Below are positions 12,536 through 23,959 of a DNA stretch of 64,000 bases, one piece after another (the first letter of the stretch is position 1; each line of letters begins with the position of its first letter). The DNA lies in contig CP099844.1 of the NCBI GenBank assembly GCA_030062745.1, positions 7,022,551 to 7,086,550 of the forward strand, in the 5' to 3' direction. A program made the translations under genes and the position numbers. Source of the DNA: Capitulum mitella. Taxonomy: Eukaryota > Arthropoda > Thecostraca > Pollicipedomorpha > Pollicipedidae. Below the pieces are notes generated by a model that did no database searches, had not been told where the DNA came from, and saw only the letters and a program-made list of their open reading frames with translations.

Positions 12536-12631
12536 CGCCAGCTGGCGTTATTCGGACCGGAGCGTCATTCACCTGACGTGACGGTCGGCGCTGCGTGCTC
12601 CAGCGCCGTGACCCGCCCTGACCGGCGGGTC

Positions 12632-14272
12632 ATGTCGGCCGGCGGACGGCGCGTCGGGCCGACCCCGGGCCTGGGCGCCGAGGGCGGCGGCCGGCGCCGC
12701 GGTGGCGCCCGCACGCCGGAGAAACTGCAGGTGACGGTGTCGCCCGGCTGGCAGGAGCGGTCGCCGCCACACGGGTCGCCGCCGCGGCCGGGGTCGGCGG
12801 CCGGGCCCCGCTGCCTGCCGCCCGGCCAGCTGAGCACAACGGGTGTGGCGATCGTGCTCTGCCCGGACGCCTGGTGGCCGCGCCGGCTGCTCTGGCTGCT
12901 GGTGCTGCTCGGGCTGGTGGCCGGGCTCTGCGTGCAGCTGGTGACGCCCGTCGGCCGGCTCATGCGCGGCGGCACCACCTGGCAGTTCTCGCGCCAGCTG
13001 CACATCGAGATGTCGCTGCCGGCATTCACCGTCTGCCACAACAACCGCTTCAAGAAGTCGGCCGTCGAGGCCATGGCCCGGCCGGGCGTCGAGTTCATGC
13101 AGTGGCTGAACTCGACGACGCCGTATTCGCTGCTCGATTGGGACAGGTTTGACCTCGACCAGTTTCAGGAGGCCGCCGCGTACGACTGGCAACACATGGT
13201 AACCTCTTGTCGGATCTCCGGGACCGACTGCTCGGAGGTGGGCACCATTAAAACGACGATCACCCGGCTCATGGGCGGCTGCTCCACGCTGCGCACCAAC
13301 AACACAGTCCAGCGGGCATCCTTCGTTGACGGTCAGGTTGTGCTGGAGCTGACAGAGCAAGACAACTTTGGACCTCACGAGCATGACGGCTGGACCCTGT
13401 TCTTGCATGACAGCGATTTGGTCTTCTCCGACTTAAGTCTGCTCTCGGGTATGATGAAGACCATCAAACTGTACGCCAATAGCTCTATGAATGTTAGGGT
13501 AATCACCAAATCTTTCGCGGTGATGACCGAGTTCACTGGCTGCTCCAGTCAGGCCGGGTGGGTCGTGCACGACTGTCTGGGTCGGTGCATACGCAACAAC
13601 TCCGGCCTCGGACGGCCCGACTGCCACATCCCGTGGCTTGCCGCCTCCGCCGGCCGGCCCGCCTGCACCTCCTACGAGCAGTTCAGCAATGCCACCGGCC
13701 TGAACCGGGTCAGGCCGTTCAGCGCCGAGGAGCTGGTGTCCACCGCCGGCGCGTGCCAGTGCGCCATGCCGTGCACCTGGACGGAGTACAGTACCGGCAC
13801 GCCGCAGCGGGTTCGGCTGGACGAGACTCGGCCGCGGTGGCGGGACGGGCGGCCGACCGGCCTCATCCTCACCGAGGTGGCGCTGACGTTCGACACGACG
13901 ATGCAAACGTACGAGGAGGTGGCCGCCTACCCGGCGTCGCAGTTCCTCTCGGACCTGGGCGGCAGCCTCGGCCTGATGATCGGCGCCTCGCTGCTGACCG
14001 TCGTCGAGCTGCTCGACTGTCTGGTCTGCGCCTGCTACGGCGCCTGGCGCGCCGGAGCGCCGCGGGCAGCTCAGGTGGGGAGATCCAAGCGAAAGGTGGC
14101 CGACTGGCGTGGCCGGGACGGCGCTGAAGTCGTGAGTGGTGTCGTCACCGCCGCTCGACAGACCCGCTGCTCCACCTCCGCACAGTCTGAGGGGCGTCAG
14201 AGGTCTGCTGACGTCGCGCCGCTGGTTCTGCAGGAAGTCGGTCCTTTTCACTCGCGATGTTTTTGTTTCTAG
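12632..14272 (+). CDS. DEG/ENaC (pickpocket-like) cation channel
   Basis: The 546-residue product of an uninterrupted GC-rich frame has the layout of a DEG/ENaC subunit, a superfamily of trimeric, often amiloride-sensitive Na+ channels. It has a basic, proline-rich cytoplasmic N-terminus; a first membrane segment at about 83-106 (RRLLWLLVLLGLVAGL); the post-TM1 motif LPAFTVCHNN (129-138); and a Cys-rich extracellular domain with SGTDC, FTGCSSQAGW and CQCAMPCTWTEYSTG. FLSDLGGSLGLMIGAS (438-453) leads into the second membrane segment (about 446-475), with the G-x-S selectivity motif as GAS at 451-453. The pre-TM1 His-Gly site reads TTG, so the usual His is missing. I chose ATG 12632; the frame stays open upstream, so an upstream exon is possible. 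A donor-like CAG/GTGGGG at 14074/14075 could end the exon before the low-complexity C-terminus. Ligand and cell type cannot be told. Confidence 0.88.
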   Translation: MSAGGRRVGPTPGLGAEGGGRRRGGARTPEKLQVTVSPGWQERSPPHGSPPRPGSAAGPRCLPPGQLSTTGVAIVLCPDAWWPRRLLWLLVLLGLVAGLCVQLVTPVGRLMRGGTTWQFSRQLHIEMSLPAFTVCHNNRFKKSAVEAMARPGVEFMQWLNSTTPYSLLDWDRFDLDQFQEAAAYDWQHMVTSCRISGTDCSEVGTIKTTITRLMGGCSTLRTNNTVQRASFVDGQVVLELTEQDNFGPHEHDGWTLFLHDSDLVFSDLSLLSGMMKTIKLYANSSMNVRVITKSFAVMTEFTGCSSQAGWVVHDCLGRCIRNNSGLGRPDCHIPWLAASAGRPACTSYEQFSNATGLNRVRPFSAEELVSTAGACQCAMPCTWTEYSTGTPQRVRLDETRPRWRDGRPTGLILTEVALTFDTTMQTYEEVAAYPASQFLSDLGGSLGLMIGASLLTVVELLDCLVCACYGAWRAGAPRAAQVGRSKRKVADWRGRDGAEVVSGVVTAARQTRCSTSAQSEGRQRSADVAPLVLQEVGPFHSRCFCF

Positions 14273-15996
14273 GTGCTCTTCTTGGCGCTTCTGTTGCGTT
14301 TCCTCCCACTCAGGTTTTCCAGGCTTTCCCGCTCCTTTGTTTACAGCTTACTGCGTCGCATCCCAGTGCGTTTCTGAGGGACAAGCTATTTGTAAATGGG
14401 TTTTCTGTGGAAATGCGCAAAATAATCCCCGGTCTTTCTTTAGTTTGCGCTCTTAGCCTGACATGGGACACGCAGCTGCGTTTCTTATTTACGAAGCCGT
14501 TTCCATTGTTCCCGGAACTGTCAGAATGTCTCTCTGCCACCCTCCGAACTTTGTTTTGTGGAAAGCAAACGTGGCATAGCTCCGGGATATTTGGCCATAA
14601 AATAAGCAGCACGTTTGTTCGGGTAATAAATCTTGCAATGAATTCCAGTACTTTTTATAAAGGTGTGACTAAAAGGAAATGGCAATGATGTAACAGGATA
14701 GGGAAAAATGATGGAGAGAGAAAAAGGGAAAAAGAAAGAGAGAAAAAAGGAGGACAACATTCATGAACAGGCTTCTTTGGCTTCGGATAATCTTTACCGT
14801 AAACGACTTGTGTTTACTGCTAGGCAGCCGTCGCCGTTCTGCCGATTTCTGCGACTACCCGTGACTGCAGTGTATAAATATTAACCTCACCGGACCAGCC
14901 TCCGGATCTTCCTTTGCCGGGCCAGGGGAGGTCACAAAAACTTCTCCCAACATCTCGAGAACTGCAAATCGTAAAGAAAGAGAAGTCAAAACACTGCTTG
15001 AAACGCCTGCGCAAAGCTAGAAGAGAGTACTCAGATTTAGTCCAATCAGACCAATATTGAAGTGACTAGAGGTCATCCTAAATCAAATCACCTTTTGAAA
15101 GAAAACCCTGTTGACGTTTGTGATAGATTGTCGTAACAAAGTCGTTCACGTGCCTCCAAAGATGTCAGACATAAAAAGAAGACTTAACTTAGCTATGTGG
15201 TGCAGCAAAAGAGTACCCGAGGTCACAGTTGGCCATTTCAGTCGAAACTGGAAGAGGAAAATGTCGTCTTTCCAAAGGCAAGGGTGACGTAATTTTTAAT
15301 TGCTAGAGACTATGTTTGACTAAATCGCGCCACAAATGTGTTTAGCTTGCATATCAAGTCTGAAACCATCATATCAAGGTCAAACAAGGCCAACCTATGT
15401 CATTCTTTTGACGCTCATAAGTCTGGAGTTTCAGGTGTTTGTTTTTATCACCTGTCGCATTGTCATTGATCAAACGCGACACAATATAAGATCCTACATC
15501 TGCTCATGCAAAATTCCTTTTGCATTGTGAAAGCCATGCTCCAAATAATTTCATTCACGTATGTAAGTCGCCGAGCGGTGGGCGTCGCCACAACGTAAAA
15601 GCCCAATATTTAACAGGAAATCATTTCAGCATTTTGGCGGCCAAAAGCAAAAGGATTATGCAACTTAACAGAAAGTAAGCATGCGTGTGGTTCTTACCAT
15701 CTGTGGCCATACAAAGGGTGTACGCATTCCTAGGCTAAATGGAATTAGTTCAATCTTGGAAAGTAAACACTTACCATATATCAGTGTTTCTAAATGCCGT
15801 ACGGCTACTGATAAACGTCCAGTGACTGCAGGTCCATGAATTACATTCGGGCGCGGGGCTCGAAATTCGGTGTAAAACCTGATCTGACCCCGGGTCACGG
15901 GTCAAACGTATACTTTTATATGTAAAACATGTGAGAAGCACCAGACAGTATATTCAGGGCTTCAAACTACCGAGCTACATCCACAGTCTCAACTGG
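14273..15996. other. 3' flank and intergenic stretch
   Basis: After the channel frame the composition falls to AT-rich. A purine-rich tract (GAGAGAAAAAGGG type) lies at about 14700-14755. The patch at 14884-14965 (GCCGGGCCAGGGGAGG ... ATCTCGAGAACTGCAAATCG) resembles the left end of the 6285-7470 element, so a diverged relative may follow. No gene recognised. Confidence 0.4.
14625..14630 (+). terminator. Possible polyadenylation signal AATAAA
   Basis: A canonical AATAAA lies about 350 bp after the DEG/ENaC stop codon in AT-richer DNA. Its position suits a 3' untranslated region, but such hexamers also occur by chance. Confidence 0.3.
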
Positions 15997-16389
15997 TAGG
16001 GGAGAGTGGGATAAGGTGAGCCACGGAGCAAGCTGACCCATCCTTTATTTCTCGGCTCTTATGGCGTCACTTTGCCAGATCTGCCACGTGTCTGCGAGGG
16101 CAATGCACGAGCCTCTCATGTGTGGCGTGGATGCAGTGAGACTGGAGCAAAGCAGCTACAGATGAAATATGTTTTAACACTTACAATTAACTTTGATGTG
16201 ACATGTCTGACGTGTGTTATCTCCATGTTTAGCAACAGACAGACTTTGTCTTGTTCCCCAGTAACTTACTCAGGTATTGCCTCAATCCTGTTCCTGTTTC
16301 TTTTTTTGCTTGCCAGTTCCAAGATTGCTGACGCGGCTTTACAAACCTTAATTACTTTCCCCAATTATTTTTTCTTCTGCGTATTTTAA

Positions 16390-17425
16390 AGGTTAGCAAT
16401 GTTACTTGGTAAATGGGCAGAGCCAGGCAACATTTTTCGGAAGCACCTCAGATCATCTTTGGCCCTGTTGAAGACAAAAAGAAAATGGCTGCCAAAAATA
16501 GGGTTTTTAAGATCAAGCTTAAAACCTTGAGTGGATCTATATGTAAACAGACGAGCAAACACACAAAAATCGTAGTGTTAATCTGAAGTCATTTCAGAAG
16601 GTCAGGTGTCAAAAGTCAAAAGTCCAAATTCAGTTTCATGGCGGTAACTTTGGCACTTACTTTCCAAATGCTAATCCGGAAACTATGCATGGTAGGACGC
16701 CTCCTACTTTGTACCAAGTTTCAGGTTGATATCATGTCGGGTCACGCGCGGAACTATGACGTAAAATGTCAGTGCGCGTACCTTTTATCAGGTCAGTCAT
16801 AAAATACAATTTTAGAAATAGGGCCAATTCAAATGACTTAAGGCGTTTCAGATAATATGAAATGAAACCAAGATTATTCCATTTGATTCTAAAATCACTG
16901 AAGGTCATTCAAGGCCAAAGGTCGTATGCTGACTTGATGGTCATGTGGTCATGACAAGTACCCCTTTTTCATGTCCCTGGCGCCGCTTATGCTAACGTTA
17001 TACAAAAAGCGGAATACGACTTGTGCTTCTTCAGCATCACAACAGTAGTAAAAACTAAATGTGTTTTTAGCCTCTTTGTTAATTCAGCTCTTGAAAAAAA
17101 ACTAATCCTCACGTTTTCAAAACCCTGTGAGCGTGTGCGTATTCTCTCAAAACTTCAAATAAATGAACCAATGTTAAAAGTGTTATCCATAAGCTATCAG
17201 CTGATGCCAATTGCATCAAAATCGGTCCATAAACAGCGGAGTAATAACAAGCACAAAAATTCTGAAATTCTTTTCTCTAAAAATGTAGTTTACGTTATGG
17301 CAAATAGATCGCTGTCTGTTGCGATGAACTCGGATGTGCATCTCTCGAGATCTGGGAAAGGGGGAATGTCCGCTGCCCGAAATCGGCTATACCGTCCAGT
17401 GCCTGTGGAGGAGGGTTAAGGATAC
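16390..17425 (-). mobile_element. Inverted copy of the ~1.2 kb non-coding TIR element
   Basis: Read on the minus strand this matches 6340-7320. Shared stretches include AGATCTCGAGA near the end, CGCAACA(A/G)AC, the words around CTGTTTATGGACCGATTT, and GGCAGCCATTTTC with TTGCCT near the other end. Identity is moderate, so the copies are old. The end nearest 16390 lacks a recognisable terminal repeat. It sits inside the pogo-like element. Confidence 0.7.
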
Positions 17426-17984
17426 GCTGATTTTGTATCTGCAGCGTGCAGTTGATTGTCGCGCCGTGCGTCAATACTGCACAATGGTCGGGCGTAGGGA
17501 AAGATGCCCCATGTGTACGTGGGTTAAGATAAACCACGGCTCAACTCACCCCCACGTGGTTGTCGTTTTTAAATTTTAATTCTCCGCAAAATATATAGCT
17601 GAGTTCCTATACTTTGGAGTGTACAAATGATGCTCTACAAACAGAGGCTGCCCGCTGGTGGCCGGACCAACCAGAGTCTGGTCAATTTGGCACCGAACCA
17701 TCCGGGGGCTCCCAGGGTGCCGTGGTTAACCATTGCAGTGGGGCACTGGCGACGGATCGTATTTACGAATGGAGGGAGGAAAGCAATGCCACATTGGCTT
17801 CCCAGATGGCGTGGGCATCTTTTGGCGGCAGTGAGGCCTCATCCCAAGCAAAATTAATGGTGTGCAAGAAAGGCTAAAAAATGAAAAAAATGGTACGGTT
17901 TCGTTTTGGCCCTTGACTTTCAAAGTGTCCCACTACATGTGAAGAGCCCTCGTCAATTGTGATGTCCAGACATCCTAGAGATTT

Positions 17985-18253
17985 ACGTTCGAAAAACGGC
18001 GAGAGGCCCTGACCTGCTTACCCTCGAAGAGGCGGCTCAAGATGTGCCATAGCGTGTGTCCATACGTGCAGCGGGAAAAAGACACGGAATCGACAGAGTG
18101 ACATTAACGGGGTTTATAGCCAAAAGACATCGCAGCGTTGTTTATCAGGCTACCGCTGCTACTCACAAGACTTTTGATCTGGCCATGGAGAAGGAGCTGG
18201 CTGACCACACTAAACCACTGGTGGGCCCGTCTTACGGACTAATTGGCGACTAG
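17985..18253 (+). pseudogene. Pogo/CENP-B-type transposase N-terminal helix-turn-helix, fragment
   Basis: The translation begins VRKTARGPDLLTLEEAAQDV in the frame that meets a stop (TAG) at about 18049-18051, then continues VSIRAAGKRHGIDRVTLTGF. This matches the psq-type helix-turn-helix at the start of pogo/Tigger transposases, which binds the element's ends. The frame ends at 18251-18253 after about 65 codons, with no CENP-B second domain or DDE core following. It is best read as a truncated relic of the element around it. Confidence 0.7.
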
Positions 18254-18483
18254 CGCTGTCAGTCGGCGTTTGAATGTGCGGCACAAAACAACGTCAGCGT
18301 CACGAACAGTTGGACAAGAAACGGAAAAGCAAGAGTACACTGGCCCTGAGGGTTAGCACCATCTCAGCAGCCGAACACCAGAAGCTTCATGTTTTGCCAT
18401 AGCCTGGAGACTGAAGGGTTAATGCTGAGTCCCCTCGAACCCACCAGCGGGTGGCAGATCGGAAAAATACTTACTGCTAACAT

Positions 18484-18570
18484 AGCAGAGCATTTCTTAT
18501 TTACAGAGCATTTCAGAGCATTTCATATATACAGAGCATTTCAGCATAACATAGCATTTCTTTCTTTTCA
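18484..18570. repeat. Short tandem array of AGAGCATTTC-type units
   Basis: About five imperfect copies of a 10-17 base unit containing (AG)AGCATTTC occur in succession, some separated by TATATAC or TTATTTAC. It lies just inside the right end of the pogo-like element. Confidence 0.65.
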
Positions 18571-18640
18571 TGCTTACCTTACCCCTGATGCTCAGCTTGC
18601 CCCATCAGGCGGCTCAGTTTACCCCACCCATGGGGTAAGA

Positions 18641-20574
18641 TGAGCCAGAAGTAACGCAGTTCTTAGCGAAAGCTTTCCAGTACAGCATGAATGTTATGCA
18701 AAAAGCCGCAGTGCCATGACATGCGTTAAGGACCCAGTTCTTGGCATAAATGCCCAAAATATCGTTATCATGATCATTACTGGCCATGATGTCCGTAATG
18801 TCCGCAATAAGTGACTCATCTCACCCTCTCTTCCCTGATCTAAAAAGGTCGGACGTTTGCCCGACCTAAGGTCACTGATCTTGACGTTTAAAAAAAAATC
18901 GAGACTGCAGAATTTTTGCCTCTGACACGCTTTAGCAATGTGGCAAGTTTCAAGCTAATCGGCACATTTTTCAAAAAGTTACGACACAACTTTTTTAGAG
19001 CATGATATCATTCGGCCTGACTTGAGTCAGTGGTGACCTTTGGTGACCAGAAGTTGAAACGTTGGTAAAATAAGTCAAAATGATGCATGAAAAGGTACCT
19101 AAGTTTCACGTCTCCACGTCTCGTCGTTTTCTGGCCATCCCCGGAAAAAACGGGGTAGGGTTGTCATGAATCTCTTTTATCGGGGGATAATTTTTTTTTT
19201 AAATATTATCCCCCGCCTGGAGAAGGATAATATTTGAGAGCAAAGTGTGCCTGTTTGTCTTTCATTCTTTCAGTCCGACTTTCTTTCTGTCTGCCTGTCA
19301 GTAAATCCTTTTTTCCGTCCGAACGGGTCAGCGAATCGGCCTGTGCTGCTCATCGTTCGAGAGGTCTCGCGCTACCAGCGCATCTGCTGATTTTCGCCCC
19401 GGTACTACCCGTCATTGACACGTGCTGCGCGCTTCTAAGGTAATTTTCTGTTCGTAGGGATAACACGTAAAACAACAAACCCAGACCGTGTCAAACATTG
19501 TCTCGGCTCCAGCGATTTTTCTTGGCAACCACCGATCAACGACCTGAAAACGAGAACTGAACGGGCAGTCGCATGACACGCAGCACGTTTCAGTGTGCGT
19601 GGCGCGTGCGACGCGCGAGAGATGGCAACGCGTAAAACTGTTTTTGGGCGGTTTGAGGACTGGGTATGGTGCTGGTGTTCTAGAGATCGCAGCGACTCGG
19701 AAAAAGCATCACGGTAGAGCTCAATGTACCGTCTTTCATTTGTGCCGAAGGATAAATGGCTCCGTCTCACGGTTCGGGCGTCATCCCCCTGGAAGTAGAC
19801 GATGCCACTTCATTATCACATAAAGGCTCTTGACGTTCTACAAGGAAAACCACATCGGCCTTTGGCCCGTTTTTTGTGTTCCTTATCGGCCGACAAAATC
19901 ATCGCATTTTATTGTAGTTTATCTGTAATATGTCGTTTGGTAAAGTCTCTCATGTTCCATGGAGTATTTATCGAGAAAAAATGGCACGCCGGCTGCAGTC
20001 GCGAGTCAGCGAAGCAAACCGGCTGCACTCCCAGCCAAATGTAATGTAGTAGCGTACTCGAGACGTAAAGCCGAGAATCCGCGTAGTAAAAACCTCGGTG
20101 CATTTCGTTGTAAAAGTAATCTTGGTTTCAGAAGACTGTCGTTTCCATCCAGGGACAGCGACTCGAAATGGATATCTTTTCAAAAGAAATTGAACAGCAC
20201 ATCGCATCGCCTTCGGCGTCCTTGAAAAGAACGTATGTGTACCGTTCATGGGTAAAGAGCAAAATGGCTATTTCCCGCGTCCTTCATCTTTTGAGTCGGA
20301 CGTAGAAAAGTCACAAAGATCAGATCATCAAAGCGAAATGCAAAATAAAATCAAGTGCATTTAGAAGCGGGTTCTGTCATGCACAGGTACTTCCAGCAAG
20401 GAGCACGTTACCGTCATGTTTGACAAATCGCGCTCCAAAGCTCCCCAAAAAACAATCAGAGAACCCAAAGATCACATGCTTCGAAACTGATACTATTGAA
20501 GACCAGGCAGTTCCGTTTCCATAACCCTTACTTAACGAAGTAAGCGGCAGTCCTTAGTTAACACAATTGACCAG
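18641..20574. other. Intergenic stretch with a strong hairpin at 19180-19216
   Basis: No gene recognised. Around 19180-19216, GGGGGATAAT and ATTATCCCCC flank an A/T run and could pair. The block at 18845-19140 contains GGTCACTGATCTTGAC and TGGTGACCTTTGGTGACC, in the style of the non-coding elements nearby, but I could not align it to them. Confidence 0.45.
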
Positions 20575-20670
20575 GTGGCCAGGATTTTCTTAAGGGGGGC
20601 CCGGAGCTCCGGGCGACCTGAAATCATACGAAAACCGCCTGCCGGCAAGACGACGTGCAATGGTTTTCGC
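20575..20670 (-). repeat. Dispersed repeat, copy 1 (second copy 51187-51293, opposite strand)
   Basis: The reverse complement reads CAGGCGGTTTTCGTATGATT and ends CCTAAGAAAATCCTGGCC. The second copy reads CAGGCGGTTTTCGCATGATT and CTTAGGAAAATCCTGGC. A G/C run sits between the two conserved blocks in both copies and differs in length and sequence. No coding capacity seen. Confidence 0.75.
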
Positions 20671-21767
20671 AAAAGCTGCGGAGCTGTGGGGGGCCTAGAC
20701 CCCTTTGGCTGCGCCTCTGCAATTGACGTCACTTCAGAGAGGCGTGTCAAATGGCACACAGCCTTGTGTGCCACATGTGGATATCCACAACGGCTCCCTG
20801 GGAATCCATCCTTACGCAGCATGTAAAGAAGATCCTGTTGCCCTGTCGCAGCGGACGCAGTACGAAGTACGACTGTCACGCGACAATGGACCTGCTGGAA
20901 GAGTGGGCTGCGTCGAATGAGCGTTGCTGGGCTCCGCTAGTAGCATACCTCTCATATTTCACTTTAGCCCACTATTCCAGCCATTCCAGCTCACAGTCTT
21001 CGCCGCGGCCTGGTGGTTCAGGAGCCGTGTAAAAAAGTCGTGGCAATTAGTCTTAGTTGCCTAAGTGTGTTTGTTTTGCCTTCACCGCAGTACCCGTAAT
21101 TCTGAACGAGCCTCTCGGGAGTTGGGTGGAGCACCTTGACACAATGGAGACATTCTTGGTTAATGATGGTGTGCCTGGACACGCCAAATTTTTCCCTCGT
21201 ATCCAGACTACTATTAACTCACCGCCAAGGACCAACGGTGTCATTGACTTGCGACCCGTCGTGTAATGTGTTGACCCTATTGCGCTTCGCCGCCGTTAGT
21301 AGTCCGATTGTTTAATGTAAACATGTCGTTCGATCTGTTGACCACTTACCTGCTCCTGCTCAAATATTTTTCTCGTAGGTTTTTCCGAAATAACTTCCGA
21401 ATGCGTAAACACGGCCGCCTAAAATTTCCATTACCCATACCTTCGTTAAACTTTCGTCACAAAATCAGCCTGGAATAGCTCGATCGGGTGTTGGGGTTGA
21501 AGTTTGTGCAGCACACTATGTGTAGCACAGGCTCCAATTCCTAACATCATTCCCGCAACCATTCGGAGCAAATGTGAGCGATGAATCACACAGACACGAA
21601 ATTCTCAACAAATCAGTGCCCTCTGAAAACAGCAGAGAACCTTCCATTATTTATGTAACTATAGCAGTAACGCAAGAGGTTCTGATCGTAGAGCTAGTAT
21701 AGCCGGCCTCTCCCCCACTGACAGGTCCACTACCTTCAACAACACATTACAAGATGTTACATCTCAG
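20671..21767. other. Intergenic stretch, no gene seen
   Basis: Short frames only (up to 93 codons at 20751-21032), without a recognised domain or splice-flanked exon. Confidence 0.5.
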
Positions 21768-23880
21768 CAGAGGTGGGCAAAATAGTCAGAAGAACTATTT
21801 CAAAATAGAATAGGAAATAGCTTTGATTATGCTATTTAAAATAGAAATTGTTACAGTATTTGGATGGATCAAAGTTCTATCTAAAATGCTTTTGAAACTG
21901 TTTTCAAATAGCTACACAGGTCAAGCTGCTGCAACGTTTACACCACCTCTTGCTTAGCCACAGAAGCCAGGGAGGCACAGATAACTCGAACGTTTTACGG
22001 GTGAGACACGGGTTCACTTTGCTTTCTAGTTTTAGAACATCGATGTATCCAGTGTGAGCTGGTAAACGGCATGTCACAGCATTAAAGACGCTTGTATTTT
22101 ATGCAGTTTTCAGTGCACGAAGAATAAGGATGAGCATCCATATCGTTCAACGGCTAATGTTCTGTCTTCAATTTTAATCTAACCAAATGGATTATTCGGA
22201 GCACCGAAATGTCGGTGAGAAATAAAAGACCTAATGCTTTCGTACAAACAAACGTCGCAGTGCAACACCTTGAGCGTTACCACTTCGTTGGCGACCGCAC
22301 AATCACGCAACAAATCACAATCTCTGCAGTGTACGGTTACGCGGCAACACTGCCAATGAAACAGAACACGACACTTTTGGGCGCTCCCAAATGAACGGTT
22401 ATAGTTTGTTTTTGTTACAAGCGATCATAAGGCCTTCCTCAAACGTTTTATCCGTCATGCACCTTCTCTTTGGCGCAAGAAACATACCGTCTATACTTAA
22501 TAGCCGCTCCACCGCGTCCGATAAGAGCCAGCAAGTTTTGTACCGGAACATCCTACGGATTACCGCAAAATCCCTGAGCACAGGAATATAACACTTTTAC
22601 TGTAAAGGCAGTTAAAAACTTGCTGCCTTCGTTCCGTGAGTTCGGCCTCTACCGAGCTCGTGCCGCGGTCAATCTCATCGTTACCGAAGCACGAACTGCC
22701 GCCATCGATCGGGCGGCGTCCGCGGCCATGCGGAGCGTCTGCCTATCGGACGATGACAGATGATTCCTGGAGCACTCTGCCACTAGACATGCCTCGATGG
22801 TGTATCTATTTTTGCTCTTTAAAAACCCCACTTTGAGAAAGGGATGATTCGCAACGGCCAGAATGACCCACCTAATTATTTCGTCATCCAAATTCAACCT
22901 CAAGAAGTTAGCAAACCGCCCTCCAGATTTATCAGGGATACGTACAGCCAGCGGTCACAGTACTGCAAGTCAACCGTCCTCCCACTCTTCAGTCACTGGT
23001 TCAGAACAAAGTGTTGGCCAAAGGTTTCAAAAAAAAACTCCGTTTCACTCTGCAACTTATCAAGAGTCGTAACATCGGAGTAACGCACCGCACGTGCCCA
23101 TTCAACAGCGTCCGCTCCGGGCGCTTCAGGTGACTCACACCTAGCTCTTTGACTTCTTTTTAACACTTTCCTCCCCACAGGACAACAGATAATGAACAGA
23201 ATCCTACAGTGAGTTCCAGCGAGTGATGACTGATGTTCGGGCACAACTCAGTATATATTTAGAAACACTTCCGATGCTTTCGGTGATCTACTCACTTTAT
23301 TCCACATGCCATAGCACTTTTCGTTGGTGTGATGCGTGACTAATGTGAATGAGCTATTTGGCACCACATCACTGGAACCCAACAAACTCAGAGTATGATT
23401 CGCACACCGAATGTGGAGGGGCAGGACCGCTGCTTCTGTTCCTGCCATTATCTACCTCTTCTAATATATCTCTGTAATCTATGGCCTGCGCCGCTGACCC
23501 CTCGACATCCGGGCTTGATCCTCCTCAAGATACGACTCTCCCTCCATACCGTGCCTGGGAACCTACACCGCGGGAATGGCACCTCAGCACAACGCCATGC
23601 GGAAACGGTGGAGTCTGTATTCGGTAAACAGGGCGAATCCCACTTCTGCTGCAAAGCAGAGGAACACCATCGCCTATTGTCCGGAACGTTTGTAATGTTT
23701 GGTTTTTTTAATACAGTTCAGAAGAAAAATTATTTTACTATTTTAAAATACAAAACAGTAGAGAAATTGCTATTTAAATTGAAAATAAAATATTACATGA
23801 ATTTACCTGTTTGAAATGGAAAATAAAATAGTCCCAACTATTTCAGATAGTATTTGAAATAGTTTTGTCTAAAGAGTGCC
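21768..23880 (-). mobile_element. hAT transposon, second copy, with AAATAG-rich ends
   Basis: The left boundary CAGAGGTGGGCAAAATAG has the form typical of hAT termini. The right side, reverse-complemented (about 23878-23825), reads GACAAAACTATTTCAAATAC. It aligns with the left GGCAAAATAG/ACTATTTCAAAATAG region as an imperfect inverted repeat. A decayed hAT transposase on the minus strand lies between (22399-23654). An 8-bp target duplication was not established because the right tip has diverged. Confidence 0.65.
22399..23654 (-). pseudogene. hAT transposase, degenerate (second element)
   Basis: Reading leftwards: LPLHIRCANHTLSLLGSSDV (about 23425-23366), KCYGMWNKVSRSPKASE (about 23320-23270), then a middle part with FFETFGQHFVLNQ near 23000. 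A further piece has ANHPFLKVGFLKSKNRY (about 22855-22805). Last is the C-terminal dimerisation motif AVERLLSIDGMFLAPKRRCM (22520-22460). This order is that of BED-finger hAT transposases. The pieces lie in separate frames with stops between them, so the gene is dead. The N-terminal zinc finger was not found. It belongs to a different hAT branch from the ZMYM1-like relics at 3645-5400 and 27982-30431. Confidence 0.8.
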
Positions 23881-23959
23881 ATCGTTTCCATCTCAGATGT
23901 AGGCCTTTGAAACGTTTGCGCGAAATATTCAAAATGTGCGTTTTGTTCGACAGTCCCAA

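Larger units (their letters stand above)
15997..18640 (+). mobile_element. Pogo-like (Tc1/mariner superfamily) element, decayed and interrupted
   Basis: The outer ends match as inverted repeats. The left end reads GTGGGATAAGGTGAGCC followed by GCAAGCTGA (about 16006-16035). The reverse complement of the right end reads GTGGGGTAAACTGAGCC followed by GCAAGCTGA (about 18590-18630). Between them lies a pogo-type DNA-binding domain remnant (17985-18253) and an inverted copy of the non-coding TIR element (16390-17425). I take the latter as a nested insertion. A DDE catalytic domain was not found, so the element is non-functional as seen. Confidence 0.55.

Noticed and set aside
12085-12576. 163-codon plus-strand frame and its minus-strand counterparts (12078-12317, 12221-12484)
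   Set aside because: Direct translation of the 8-bp tandem array; open in several frames at once with no domain.
12569-13408. 279-codon minus-strand frame opposite the channel gene (and 13433-14251 minus)
   Set aside because: Antisense shadows of a GC-rich coding region.
14257-14688. 143-codon frame with a signal-peptide-like start (MFLFLGALLGASVAF)
   Set aside because: Overlaps the end of the channel frame, lies in probable 3' UTR, and has no recognised domain or exon-like composition.
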